NCBI GenBank assembly: GCA_964396965.1
Contig: CAYNGD010000025.1
Coordinates: forward strand, 1 to 23,572
Length of the DNA stretch: 23,572 bases
Source of the DNA: JABMRW01 sp964396965
Lineage (GTDB): Bacteria > Chloroflexota > Dehalococcoidia > Dehalococcoidales > BS750m-G39
Reading direction: 5' to 3'
The notes under the pieces were generated by a model. That model worked only from the letters and a program-made list of their open reading frames with translations, ran no database searches and was not told the origin of the DNA. The position numbers and the translations under genes were made by a program. Below are positions 14,690 to 22,851 of the stretch, one piece after another. The first letter of the stretch is position 1. Each line of letters starts with the position of its first letter.

Positions 14690-15319
14690 TTAACCGACCA
14701 GAAAGCCGTGCTCCTCTAGGAAATCAATGGTTATATCGGAGCGGCGGCTCTGGTTGAACTGCTCCACGTATTTGGCGATGATATCCGCCTCTAAATTAAC
14801 AGTATCGCCCGTCTTCAAGCTGCCCAGGGTGGTGTGCTGGCGGGTGTAGCCGACCAGCGATACCCGGAACGAGCTGCTGTCCCTGGAGACGACGGTCAGG
14901 CTTGCCCCGTCAACGGCGATAAAGCCCTTCTCCACGATGTAGGCCATCAGCTGGGGCGGGGCGGCAAAACCGACCACTATCGAGTCGCCGTGCGGGGTTA
15001 CCGAGATTACTTTTCCTGTGTCGTCAATGTGCCCCTGCACCAGGTGCCCGCCCAGGCGCCCACCTAAAGTGAGCGGTCTTTCTAGATTAACACCGTCGCC
15101 AGTTTTTAAAAGGCCAAGGTTGGTGCAGCTTACTGTCTCCTCCATCACCTCAACCGAGAAGGACTTACTGTCAAAGCCGGTCACGGTGAGGCATACCCCG
15201 TTGACGGCGATACTCGCCCCATTCTCAATGCCATCCAGCACTCTGCTGGCGGCAATAGTCAGATTACCCGGCCGGGCTGAGATAACCCTGCCGATTTCCT
15301 CTATAATCCCGGTAAACAC
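14690..15319 (-). CDS. ribE: Riboflavin synthase alpha subunit
   Basis: A 209-residue enzyme that dismutates two lumazine molecules to riboflavin. It has the expected tandem lumazine-binding barrels: one starting MFTGIIEEIGRV with NGVCLTVTGF (about 1-97) and one with HLVQGHIDDTG and DGASLTVVS (about 98-190). The C-terminal tail holds FNQSRRSDITIDFLEEHGF. The ATG lies inside the 3' end of ribD (19-base overlap), indicating translational coupling. The symbol is ribE in the Bacillus sense (ribC in E. coli). Confidence 0.95.
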   Translation of the reverse strand: MFTGIIEEIGRVISARPGNLTIAASRVLDGIENGASIAVNGVCLTVTGFDSKSFSVEVMEETVSCTNLGLLKTGDGVNLERPLTLGGRLGGHLVQGHIDDTGKVISVTPHGDSIVVGFAAPPQLMAYIVEKGFIAVDGASLTVVSRDSSSFRVSLVGYTRQHTTLGSLKTGDTVNLEADIIAKYVEQFNQSRRSDITIDFLEEHGFLVG

Positions 15320-16425
15320 CGCCTCCCACCTTTCGCGGCCACGTAGCCGCTGACGATCACATCGTCGCCCAGCCTGGCCACCCGCAGCCGTTCTAACCTG
15401 AAGGACTCGGCTACCTGGTTCACCCCTCTCCCTGCCACCGCCGTCTTGGCCTCCGCCCCGCCGATAATCACCGGGGCGATGAAGGCGATGACCTTGTCCA
15501 CCAGCCCCTGGTCGAAGAGAGAGCCGAGCAGAATGCCACCACCCTCGACGATAACGCTGGTTATCTCCCTTTTGCCCAGCTCTGCCAGCAGCTTGGCTAA
15601 ATCGACCAGCCCCCCGCCGGCGGACAACTCCACTATCTCGGCGCCGGCCTGCTTAAAGGTCATTCTCTCTTTATCCGTTGCCGCCCGGCCCAGCGCCAGC
15701 AGCGTTTCCCCCGGCTCTTTAAGGAGCCGGGCGGTCAGCGGGGTTCGCCCCTCGCCGTCAACAATCACCCTTAAGGGCTGCTTGCGGGCGGTGCCCCCCT
15801 TCCCCCCGCTGCAGCGGGTGGTGAGGTGGGGGTCGTCGGCGATAACGGTGTTGGCCCCGGCCATGATGGCGTCGCTGGTGTAGCGCAGGCAGTGGACGTA
15901 TTTCCTTGATTCTGGGCCGCTTATCCAGCGGGAGTTTCCCCTCCTGGTGGCAATCTTGCCGTCCAGGCTTATGGCAAACTTGGCGGTAACGAAGGGCAGG
16001 CCGGTGGTGATGAACTTGATGTAGGCCTCGTTAATCTCTCTGGCCTTCTCCTCTTCCTCGCCCAGGTAGGTCTTGATTCCGTTTTGCTCTAGCTGGTCTT
16101 TACCCTGCCCCAGGACTATCGGGTTGGGGTCGAGCATGGCCATGTGGACACTCCTGATACCGGCGGCGATGATGGCCTCGGTGCAGGGCGGCGTCCGGCC
16201 ATAGTGGGCGCAGGGCTCCAGGGTGACATACATCACGCCCCCCCTGGATGCCTCCCCCGCTTGCTTGAGGGCTAAGACCTCGGCGTGGTGCGAGCCCGGC
16301 GGCTGGGTGTAGCCCTGTCCCACCACCGTCCCATTCTTGACTACCACCGCCCCCACCGCCGGGTTAGGACTGGCCTGCCCCAGGGCTAGCCGGGCCAGGG
16401 AGAGCGCCTGCCCCATGTAGTTCAT
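15301..16425 (-). CDS. ribD: Bifunctional diaminohydroxyphosphoribosylaminopyrimidine deaminase / reductase
   Basis: A 374-residue fusion for steps 2 and 3 of riboflavin synthesis. The N-terminal zinc deaminase has H47-A-E49 and PC72AHYGRTPPC81, the three zinc ligands and catalytic Glu of the cytidine-deaminase fold. The reductase domain starts near residue 145 (VTAKFAISLDGKIATRRGNS, IVEGGGILLGSLFDQGLVD) and uses NADPH. It is the first gene of the operon. No ribosome site precedes ATG 16425, and a TAGAAT element lies only nine bases upstream, so a leaderless transcript is possible; ATG at codon 4 is an alternative. No FMN riboswitch is visible upstream. Confidence 0.95.
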   Translation of the reverse strand: MNYMGQALSLARLALGQASPNPAVGAVVVKNGTVVGQGYTQPPGSHHAEVLALKQAGEASRGGVMYVTLEPCAHYGRTPPCTEAIIAAGIRSVHMAMLDPNPIVLGQGKDQLEQNGIKTYLGEEEEKAREINEAYIKFITTGLPFVTAKFAISLDGKIATRRGNSRWISGPESRKYVHCLRYTSDAIMAGANTVIADDPHLTTRCSGGKGGTARKQPLRVIVDGEGRTPLTARLLKEPGETLLALGRAATDKERMTFKQAGAEIVELSAGGGLVDLAKLLAELGKREITSVIVEGGGILLGSLFDQGLVDKVIAFIAPVIIGGAEAKTAVAGRGVNQVAESFRLERLRVARLGDDVIVSGYVAAKGGRRCLPGL

Positions 16426-16434
16426 AGCATAGTC

Positions 16435-16440
16435 ATTCTA
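16435..16440 (-). promoter_or_regulatory. Candidate -10 element of the riboflavin operon
   Basis: TAGAAT reads on the minus strand, nine bases before the ribD ATG. An 18-base spacer separates it from TTGCAC, a poor -35. It would place the transcription start at or next to the start codon. Confidence 0.35.
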
Positions 16441-16558
16441 GCATCTAACATAAAAGAAGTGCAAATTAAAAGGTATAGTTTTCTTAATAAATACTTAATA
16501 AATATATAAGATAATAGCTGGGCTTAAAGCCCCTCTGGATGGATATTCTTGGATAGGG

Positions 16559-16564
16559 TATAAT
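16559..16564 (+). promoter_or_regulatory. Candidate -10 element for lepB
   Basis: A perfect TATAAT lies 30 bases before the lepB start, at the edge of an A+T-rich divergent spacer. The hexamer 17 bases upstream (TGGATG) is a weak -35, so the promoter call is tentative. Confidence 0.4.
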
Positions 16565-16594
16565 GGGGTGACCTGGAAAGGACATACCTGCTAG

Positions 16595-17119
16595 ATGCGC
16601 GATTTTTTCCGCGATATCGTTATAACGATAATACTGGCTGTGGTCATCTTCTTCGCCCTGCAGTTCACGGTGGGGAATTTTGTAGTAATTGGCTCCAGCA
16701 TGCAGCCCAGCTTTTACCAGGGGGAAAGGGTGATAGCCACCAAGCTGGCCTATAAACTCCACGATCCGGAAAGGGGCGACGTCATCATCTTTCGTCCGCC
16801 CCAGGGCATGGAGGAAGACTTAATCAAGCGAATCATCGGCCTGCCCGGCGATGTAGTGGAGGTGAAGGACGGGGTGGTCTATGTTAATAACCAGCCCCTG
16901 GACGAGCCCTATATCAAGAGCCCGCCCAGCTATAATTATCCTACTGAGATAGTCCCCGAGGGCCAGTACTGGGTCCTGGGCGATAACCGTAATAATAGCA
17001 ACGATTCCCATACCGGCTGGACGGTGCCCCGGGAGGATATAATCGGCAAGGCCTGGCTGATAATCTGGCCGCCGGACCGGTGGGAGGTCGTCCCCACTTA
17101 CTTCCGGAATAAAGATTAG
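16595..17119 (+). CDS. lepB: Signal peptidase I
   Basis: A 174-residue membrane-anchored serine protease that removes signal peptides from exported proteins. One N-terminal membrane segment (about 8-26) is followed by the catalytic Ser35 in GSSMQP and the general-base Lys78 in IKRIIGLPGD. The later boxes DVVEVKDGVVYVN and YWVLGDNRNNSNDS are also present. The size fits the short Gram-positive/Chloroflexota type without the large inserts of E. coli LepB. It is transcribed away from ribD and is followed 15 bases after its stop by a strong hairpin, then by pyrE. Confidence 0.96.
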   Translation: MRDFFRDIVITIILAVVIFFALQFTVGNFVVIGSSMQPSFYQGERVIATKLAYKLHDPERGDVIIFRPPQGMEEDLIKRIIGLPGDVVEVKDGVVYVNNQPLDEPYIKSPPSYNYPTEIVPEGQYWVLGDNRNNSNDSHTGWTVPREDIIGKAWLIIWPPDRWEVVPTYFRNKD

Positions 17120-17134
17120 CTTACTATAGAGTAG

Positions 17135-17159
17135 CTTGAAGGGGCTGAAGCCCCTCAAG
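17135..17159 (+). terminator. Strong hairpin between lepB and pyrE (no U-tract)
   Basis: CTTGA-A-GGGGCT, a GA loop, and AGCCCC-TCAAG form an 11-bp stem with one bulged A, beginning 15 bases after the lepB stop. No run of T follows, so it is not a classic intrinsic terminator. It could protect the lepB mRNA end or act as a pause or processing site. Confidence 0.45.
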
Positions 17160-17252
17160 AACTGTCATTCCCCCTCTACAAAATTGGAGAGGAGAATAAA
17201 GCGGGTTCCCGGGAAAATCGAAGATTTTTCTGGGTGCTTACAGGGGGTAAGG

Positions 17253-17819
17253 TTGACCAATAACGCCGAGGAAATCTTTGAGAAGGCCGGGGCGATAATG
17301 AAGGGGCACTTCCTGCTCACCTCCGGTCTGCACTCGCCGGTTTACTGGGAGAAGTTCAAGGTCTTGCAGTACCCGGAGCATACCGAGGCGCTCTGCAAGC
17401 TGATTGCCGACCACTTCCGCAGTCAGAGAATCGAGGTGGTGGCGGCACCGACCACTGGCGGCATCATCCTCGCCTTTGAGGTGGCCCGGCAGCTGGGGGT
17501 AAGGGGCATCTTTGCCGAGAGAATAAACGAAAAGGAGCGGGCTTTCCGGCGGGGCTTTACCATCAACCCAGGCGAGAGAGTCCTCATCGTGGACGACGTT
17601 CTCACCACCGGCAAGTCTATCGGCGAGGTTATTGCGGCAGTGGAGAAGCTTAAGGGTAAAATAATCGGCATCGGGGTGCTGGTTGACCGCTCCGAGCAGA
17701 GCATAGATTTCGGCTACCCCCTGTTCAGCTGCCTGCGGGTGGAGACGGTGGCCTACTCGCCACAGGACTGCCCCCTCTGCGCCGCCCGAATCCCGCTGGT
17801 CAAGCCCGGCGGCGGGTAG
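17253..17819 (+). CDS. pyrE: Orotate phosphoribosyltransferase
   Basis: A 188-residue enzyme that joins orotate to PRPP to give OMP in pyrimidine synthesis. The PRPP-binding motif VLIVDDVLTTGKS is at about 110-122, and the family's GHFLLTSGLHSPVYWEKF (substrate loop) and AERINEKERAFRRGF are present. I chose the TTG at 17253, which follows CAGGGGG by a suitable distance and gives the family length. An upstream in-frame ATG at 17136 would add 39 residues encoded by the hairpin region and unlike the family. The C-terminal CPLC pair is common in this subfamily. No other pyr genes are in the window. Confidence 0.92.
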   Translation: MTNNAEEIFEKAGAIMKGHFLLTSGLHSPVYWEKFKVLQYPEHTEALCKLIADHFRSQRIEVVAAPTTGGIILAFEVARQLGVRGIFAERINEKERAFRRGFTINPGERVLIVDDVLTTGKSIGEVIAAVEKLKGKIIGIGVLVDRSEQSIDFGYPLFSCLRVETVAYSPQDCPLCAARIPLVKPGGG

Positions 17820-17835
17820 AGGGACTTAAAGGTTA

Positions 17836-17864
17836 TTGACAAAAGAGGGTTTAGCCCCTATACT
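17836..17864 (+). promoter_or_regulatory. Consensus sigma-70 promoter of the pantothenate operon
   Basis: A perfect TTGACA, a 17-base spacer and TATACT (5/6). Transcription would start near 17871, directly at the first pan-motif hairpin. Confidence 0.85.
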
Positions 17865-17873
17865 TTAGGTGGT

Positions 17874-17962
17874 AGGGCTATCGACCCGAAAGGGCGGTAA
17901 GCTCTCTTAGTCCAGACTTTTAACAATCTTAAGTCGCTTGGATCGGATACGACCGAGACGGC
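17874..17962 (+). ncRNA. Tandem pan-motif RNA leader
   Basis: Two hairpins share one architecture: outer stem, a bulged A on the 3' side, a 5-bp middle stem, a bulged A on the 5' side, a 3-bp inner stem and a four-base loop. Copy 1 (17874-17905): AGGGC/GCTCT, bulge A17900, TATCG/CGGTA, bulge A17884, CCC-GAAA-GGG. Copy 2 (17933-17962): GTCG/CGGC, bulge A17958, CTTGG/CCGAG, bulge A17942, TCG-GATA-CGA. A stem with two conserved bulged adenines, usually in tandem and upstream of panB/panC/panD operons, is the published description of the pan motif, known from Chloroflexi, Firmicutes and Proteobacteria. CCAGACTT (17912-17919) can also pair with AAGTCTTGG (17975-17983), enclosing copy 2. A terminator follows. 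The class assignment is from structure and context; no covariance search was run. Confidence 0.82.
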
Positions 17963-17984
17963 AGAAAGAGAAGCAAGTCTTGGT

Positions 17985-18017
17985 GCCTTCTTCGGCTGTG
18001 TCGGAGAAGGCTTTTTT
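17985..18017 (+). terminator. Intrinsic terminator in the pan leader
   Basis: GCCTTCTTCGG, a CTGTG loop and TCGGAGAAGGC form an 11-bp stem (with G-U pairs) followed by six T residues, 17 bases before the panG start. In a leader this suggests transcriptional attenuation controlled by the upstream RNA. Confidence 0.85.
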
Positions 18018-18034
18018 AGTTCTATGGGGCTGAT

Positions 18035-18898
18035 ATGCTGAAAATAGGCTTCATCGGGGCGGGGACGGTGGGCACCGCCCTGGCGGCCAGACTGGCCGGA
18101 CGGGGCTACCCCGTGGTTGCCGTCTCCAGCCGCAGCTGGGCTTCCGCCCAGAAGCTGGCGCAGGCAATGAAAAGCTGCCGGGTATTTGACAGCAACCAGG
18201 CGGTGGCCGATAACGCCGAGCTGGTCTTTATCACCACCCCCGATGATGCTATCGCTAGGGTAGCCGCTGGGGTGAAATGGCATCCCGGCCAGAGCGTGGT
18301 TCACTGCAGCGGCGCCGACTCTGTCGGTATCCTTGAGCCGGCCAGAGAGGCCGGGGCCAGAGTCGGCGCCTTCCATCCCCTGCAGACCTTCGCCAGCCCT
18401 CAGCAGGCAATGGAGAATATACCCGGCTCGACCTTCGCCCTGGAGGCGGAGGAGCCCCTGCTCAGCACTCTCAAGGAGATGGCCGCCGCCCTAGACGGCC
18501 AGTGGGTGGAGCTTAAAGCCAAAGACAAGGTCCTCTACCACGCCGCTGCCGTCTTCGCCTGCAACTATATGGTCACCCTGACCAAGCTGGCCACCGACCT
18601 CTGGCAGAGCTTCGGCGTCCCTTCTCCCCAGGCCACCAGAGCCCTCGTCCCGCTGCTGCGCGGGACGCTGCATAATATCGAGACTATCGGTATCCCCAAC
18701 TGCCTCACCGGCCCAATCGCCCGCGGCGATGTCGGCACCATCAACAAGCACCTTGATGCCCTGAAATCTACCGCCCCCCACCTCCTCTCCACCTACCGCG
18801 AGCTTGGCCGGCAGACCATCCCCATCGCCCTGGCCAAGGGGAAAATAGGCCAGCCCCAGGCCCAGGAACTGCAAAAGATACTGGAACAACCCGACTAA
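18035..18898 (+). CDS. panG: Rossmann/DUF2520 protein, candidate ketopantoate reductase PanG
   Basis: A 287-residue soluble protein with an N-terminal NAD(P)-binding Rossmann fold (GFIGAGTVGTALAARLA; GxGxxG at 8-13) and a C-terminal helical DUF2520 domain (GAFHPLQTFASPQ, HAAAVFACNYMVTL, LTGPIARGDVGTINKHL). DUF2520 proteins are often annotated without function. Alternative ketopantoate reductases of the PanG type, distinct from PanE, have been reported from bacteria lacking PanE, and I recall these belonging to this fold group. Here it is the first gene after the pan-motif leader and directly precedes panD and panB. Reduction of ketopantoate is the only step otherwise missing from this operon, so PanG is the best inference. 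Proline-like oxidoreductase or other activity remains possible. Confidence 0.8.
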   Translation: MLKIGFIGAGTVGTALAARLAGRGYPVVAVSSRSWASAQKLAQAMKSCRVFDSNQAVADNAELVFITTPDDAIARVAAGVKWHPGQSVVHCSGADSVGILEPAREAGARVGAFHPLQTFASPQQAMENIPGSTFALEAEEPLLSTLKEMAAALDGQWVELKAKDKVLYHAAAVFACNYMVTLTKLATDLWQSFGVPSPQATRALVPLLRGTLHNIETIGIPNCLTGPIARGDVGTINKHLDALKSTAPHLLSTYRELGRQTIPIALAKGKIGQPQAQELQKILEQPD

Positions 18899-18917
18899 TA
18901 AACTATTGGAGGTCGTG

Positions 18918-19301
18918 ATGAGAATAATGCTAAAAAGCAAAATCCACCGGGCCCGAGTCACCCAGGCCAATGTTGACTACGAGGGCAGCATCAGCATCGA
19001 TAAGAACCTGATGGAGGCAGCCGATATCCTCCCCTTTGAGCAGGTTCACGTGCTGAACATCAACAACGGCGCCCGCTTTGAGACCTACGCCATCGAGGCC
19101 GAGGTCGGCAGTGGCGAGATTGGCATACAGGGTGCCGCCGCCCGACTGGCCAGCGCCGGTGACCGGGTCATCATCCTTACCTATTGTAATGTTGCCGAAG
19201 GCGAAGTGCATAAGCACCACCCCACCCGTGTCTATGTGAACGAAAAGAATGTCATCACTGAGGTCAAGGCGGCGGAGGCCCTGCCCCTCTGGGAGAACTA
19301 G
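18918..19301 (+). CDS. panD: Aspartate 1-decarboxylase proenzyme
   Basis: A 127-residue pyruvoyl enzyme that makes beta-alanine from aspartate. KSKIHRARVTQANVDYEGSI contains the self-cleavage site between Gly23 and Ser24 (E. coli Gly24-Ser25); Ser24 becomes the pyruvoyl group. Downstream NNGARFETYAIEAEVGSGEIGIQGAAARL and DRVIILTY are family-typical. The ATG at 18918 follows GGAGG by five bases; GTG one codon earlier and a TTG further upstream are less likely. It lies 19 bases after panG and its stop directly abuts the panB ATG. Confidence 0.96.
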   Translation: MRIMLKSKIHRARVTQANVDYEGSISIDKNLMEAADILPFEQVHVLNINNGARFETYAIEAEVGSGEIGIQGAAARLASAGDRVIILTYCNVAEGEVHKHHPTRVYVNEKNVITEVKAAEALPLWEN

Positions 19302-20084
<783 letters not shown>

Positions 20085-20153
20085 CCACCCCCACTCCTTT
20101 TATATCTATTCCCACCCACCGCCCTTTAAGGAAGGAGACAAGAGAAGCCTAAT

Positions 20154-20405
20154 CCCCCCGTTTTTAACTGACGTATTACTTCCCACCCGACCCTCCCACA
20201 AAGGTTTCACCTTTAAAATTCCATTACAGGAGGCGGGGGAAAAGGGCACTACCCCAATAGGGGCGGGTAAGAAGACAAAAATTTAGAGTTGGCTGGTGAA
20301 AAGCGGGGACTAATTTCTCTCTTTTGGGGAGGGGAAGGAAAGTTAAAAAAGCAGAGCCTTTTGGGCGGGTGGGTATGGGAAGAAAAAGAACTGTTAAAAG
20401 CGGGG
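20154..20405. mobile_element. MITE-like terminal inverted repeat element, copy 2
   Basis: A non-coding element of about 252 bases between panB and panC. The left end (20154-20199: CCCCCCGTTTTTAACTGACG then TATTACTTCCCACCC) is repeated inverted at the right end (20363-20405, reverse complement CCCCGCTTTTAACAGTTCTT then TTTCTTCCCATACCCACCC). Both ends match those of the 12139-12296 element in opposite orientation; that copy lacks about 95 bases of the interior. No transposase or protein is encoded. It accounts for most of the panB-panC gap, and its G-rich right edge lies 11-20 bases before the panC start. Ends are estimated by eye. Confidence 0.7.
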
Positions 20406-20421
20406 TGGGGCATAAAATATA

Positions 20422-21255
20422 ATGAAAGTAGTTGAAACGGTAGCCGAGCTGAAAAAAGTAAGGGACAGATTGCCCGGGCCGCTGGGCTTTGTCCCCACCA
20501 TGGGCTACCTCCACGAGGGCCATTTAGTTCTGGTCCGGCGGGCCAGGGCCGAAAACGCCTCGGTGGCGGTCAGCATCTTCGTTAACCCCACCCAGTTCGG
20601 CCCCAGTGAGGACTTCAAGCAGTACCCCCGCAACCCGCAGCGAGACCTGTCCCTATTGAAAAAAGAAGGCGTTGAGCTGGTCTTTATGCCCCCGGTGGCG
20701 GAGATTTACCCCCCCGGCTTCGACAGCTGGGTGGAGGTGGGCAAAATAGCCGAAAGGCTGGAGGGGGCCTCCCGCCCCGGCCACTTCCGGGGGGTGGCCA
20801 CCGTGGTCGCCCGGCTCTTCGAGCTGGTCAGGCCGGACAGGGCCTACTTCGGGCAGAAGGATGCCCAGCAGCTTTTGGTTATCAAGAGGATGGTAGCCGA
20901 CCTTGACATGGGTCTGGAGGTGGTGGCCGTGCCCACCGTGCGCGAGGCCGACGGCCTGGCCATGAGCAGCCGCAACACCTATCTAAGCCCGGAGGAGAGA
21001 GGGCAAGCGGCGGCTCTTTACCGGGCGCTGACACTGGCGCAGAGGCTTTATGCCGAAGGGGAGAGAGATGCCGAGACCATACGCCAAAGGATGACCGCCC
21101 TTATTCAAAAACAGCCTCTAGCGCAGATTGGCTATGTCAGCATCGCCGACGCCGAGACACTGGAAGAGCTTAAAGTGGTAAAACCGCCGGCTCTGGTCTC
21201 AATGGCGGTAAGGATTGGCAGGACAAGGCTGATTGATAACTTGGTGATGGGCTAG
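20422..21255 (+). CDS. panC: Pantothenate synthetase
   Basis: A 277-residue ATP-dependent ligase joining pantoate and beta-alanine. The nucleotidyltransferase motif PTMGYLHEGH is at 25-34, with VSIFVNPTQFGPSEDF, PGHFRGVATVVARLFELV, AYFGQKDAQQLLVIKRM and the MSSRNTYLS loop following. The length is normal. The only G-rich sequence that could serve as ribosome site (cggggtgggg) lies at the edge of the inverted-repeat element, so the insertion may have changed expression of this gene relative to panB. The stop is 8 bases from the convergent monooxygenase-fold gene. Confidence 0.97.
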   Translation: MKVVETVAELKKVRDRLPGPLGFVPTMGYLHEGHLVLVRRARAENASVAVSIFVNPTQFGPSEDFKQYPRNPQRDLSLLKKEGVELVFMPPVAEIYPPGFDSWVEVGKIAERLEGASRPGHFRGVATVVARLFELVRPDRAYFGQKDAQQLLVIKRMVADLDMGLEVVAVPTVREADGLAMSSRNTYLSPEERGQAAALYRALTLAQRLYAEGERDAETIRQRMTALIQKQPLAQIGYVSIADAETLEELKVVKPPALVSMAVRIGRTRLIDNLVMG

Positions 21256-21263
21256 ACGGCAGC

Positions 21264-21560
21264 CTAGACCCACCGCTTGGTCGGGATTATATCGTACAGT
21301 TCCACCCTGGTCCTGTCCTCCACCATTGCCTCGAGCTCTTTGAGCAGCTCCGCCCTCAGCTTGGACTTCTCCCAGGCTATCCAGTTCTCAGGGCTCTCCC
21401 AGGTGCTTACCACCAGGAAGATGGAGCTGTCCCTCCGGCTGACCATGTTCTCCGCTGCCACGAAGCCGGGATACTGCATGGCGTCCATCCTGAACTTAAG
21501 CAGCAGGGGCCTTATGTCCACGTCTTTCTTGACCCGATAACCGGTAATGACTCTTATCAT
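21264..21560 (-). CDS. Antibiotic biosynthesis monooxygenase (ABM)-fold protein
   Basis: A 98-residue protein of the dimeric ferredoxin-like ABM fold: MIRVITGYRVKKDVDIRPLL, QYPGFVAAENMVSR, FLVVSTWESPENWIAWEKS. It shares the PGY/F...TW...W pattern with the protein at 12685-12969, so the two are distant paralogues. The function is unknown; monooxygenase activity is inferred from the fold only and many members have no demonstrated reaction. It lies alone, convergent with panC. Confidence 0.82.
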   Translation of the reverse strand: MIRVITGYRVKKDVDIRPLLLKFRMDAMQYPGFVAAENMVSRRDSSIFLVVSTWESPENWIAWEKSKLRAELLKELEAMVEDRTRVELYDIIPTKRWV

Positions 21561-21621
21561 CTTTTTATTATACAGTCAGGGCTTGAGTTTAGCTCTAGAG
21601 CCAGGACTTGTCAATACCCCG

Positions 21622-22836
21622 CTATTCCCGGATAAGCCCTGTAATAGCCAGCATCGCCAGGAAGGCTAGGCCGGCGCCAAGGTAAAAGGGGGCGGCGGGA
21701 TTAACCGCCTGCCACAGCCACCCCGCAATCAGGCTGGCGGGCAGGAGGGCCAGCCCGACCACCCCGTGATAAAGCCCGTAGGCGGTGCCACGCTTCTCCA
21801 CCGGGGCCAGATCGGCGACAAAGGCCCGCGCCGTTCCTTCCACCATACCGTAGTAGACTCCGTAGCCGGCGAAGAGCAGCCATACCTGCCACAGGCTTGA
21901 GGTCAGGGCCAGACCGAGGTAGACCAGGCCGTAGATAGACCAGCCTATGGCAATAATCCAGCGCCTTCCCAGCCGGTCGGAAAGCGTCCCCGCCGGTAGA
22001 GCGGTAATGGCGTAGGTAATGTTGAATACCACCAGCATCAGGACAACATAAAGAACCGATGAGCCCAGGTTCTGCGCCCGCAGAATAATAAAGAAATCGC
22101 TGGAATTGCCCAGGGTAAACACCGCCATAACCGCCAGAAACAGCTTGAAACGGCTATCGAAGCCGCCTATCCCCTTAAGACCCTGCTGAGAGATATCGGC
22201 TTGGGAGCGCCTCCTCTCGCCGACAAAAAATAGCAGCACCAGCACCGCCAGTACCGCCGGCACCACCCCGACCAGCACCAGCCAATGGTAGGCCCTGAGG
22301 CTGAGCTCAAGCCCTCTGCCCTGGACCAGGTAGATGATTAAGGCGGCGACGGCCAGTCCGAGGACAGCGCCGGTGGTATCCATCGCCCGGTGGAAACCAA
22401 AGCTCCTCCCTCTCTCCCTTGCCGGGGCCGAATCAGCTACCAGAGCATCGCGGGGGGAGGTGCGGATACCCTTCCCCACCCTGTCGCTGAATCTAATCGC
22501 CAGCACCGCGCCCCAGGTGGAGGCCAGATACATAAAGGGCTTGGCTAGGGTGGAAAGGCTGTAGCCCATTACTGCCAGGGGCTTGCGCCTTCTCACCCGG
22601 TCGCTGGTCCAGCCGCTGAATATCCTGAAGACGGCGTCGGTGCTATCGGAAAGCCCGCCGACCAGGCCGATAAGAGTAGTCCCCACCCCGAGAACGTTGA
22701 ATAGAAAGAGGGGGACGATAGTAAAAATCATTTCGCTGCTGACATCGTTCAGCAGGCTGACTATGCCCAGAAAGAAGACGTTGCCGTTGATGCCGAGAAC
22801 CCGGCGCGGCACTTGGTGGGGTTGTTTATCAGGCAT
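21622..22836 (-). CDS. MFS transporter
   Basis: A 404-residue membrane protein with about 12 transmembrane segments and a central cytoplasmic loop (VGERRRSQADISQQG). Motif A forms are SGWTSDRVRRRKP after TM2 and AGTLSDRLGRRW after TM8; IRFSDRVGKGIRTSPRDALVAD is a distinctive conserved stretch seen in a group of uncharacterised MFS proteins. The start follows nitroreductase by 15 bases, so the two form an operon. Coupling with a nitroreductase could mean detoxification and export of a nitro- or quinone-like compound, but this is speculative. Confidence 0.88.
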   Translation of the reverse strand: MPDKQPHQVPRRVLGINGNVFFLGIVSLLNDVSSEMIFTIVPLFLFNVLGVGTTLIGLVGGLSDSTDAVFRIFSGWTSDRVRRRKPLAVMGYSLSTLAKPFMYLASTWGAVLAIRFSDRVGKGIRTSPRDALVADSAPARERGRSFGFHRAMDTTGAVLGLAVAALIIYLVQGRGLELSLRAYHWLVLVGVVPAVLAVLVLLFFVGERRRSQADISQQGLKGIGGFDSRFKLFLAVMAVFTLGNSSDFFIILRAQNLGSSVLYVVLMLVVFNITYAITALPAGTLSDRLGRRWIIAIGWSIYGLVYLGLALTSSLWQVWLLFAGYGVYYGMVEGTARAFVADLAPVEKRGTAYGLYHGVVGLALLPASLIAGWLWQAVNPAAPFYLGAGLAFLAMLAITGLIRE

Positions 22837-22851
22837 AAGGGTCGCTCCGCT

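Noticed and set aside
16426..16594. FMN riboswitch upstream of ribD
   Set aside because: The conserved AGGATATGC-type core and multi-stem layout are absent; the spacer is A+T-rich with only weak promoter-like sequence.
17136..17252. N-terminal extension of PyrE by 39 residues
   Set aside because: It is encoded by the post-lepB hairpin and spacer, has no PyrE similarity, and makes the protein longer than the family.
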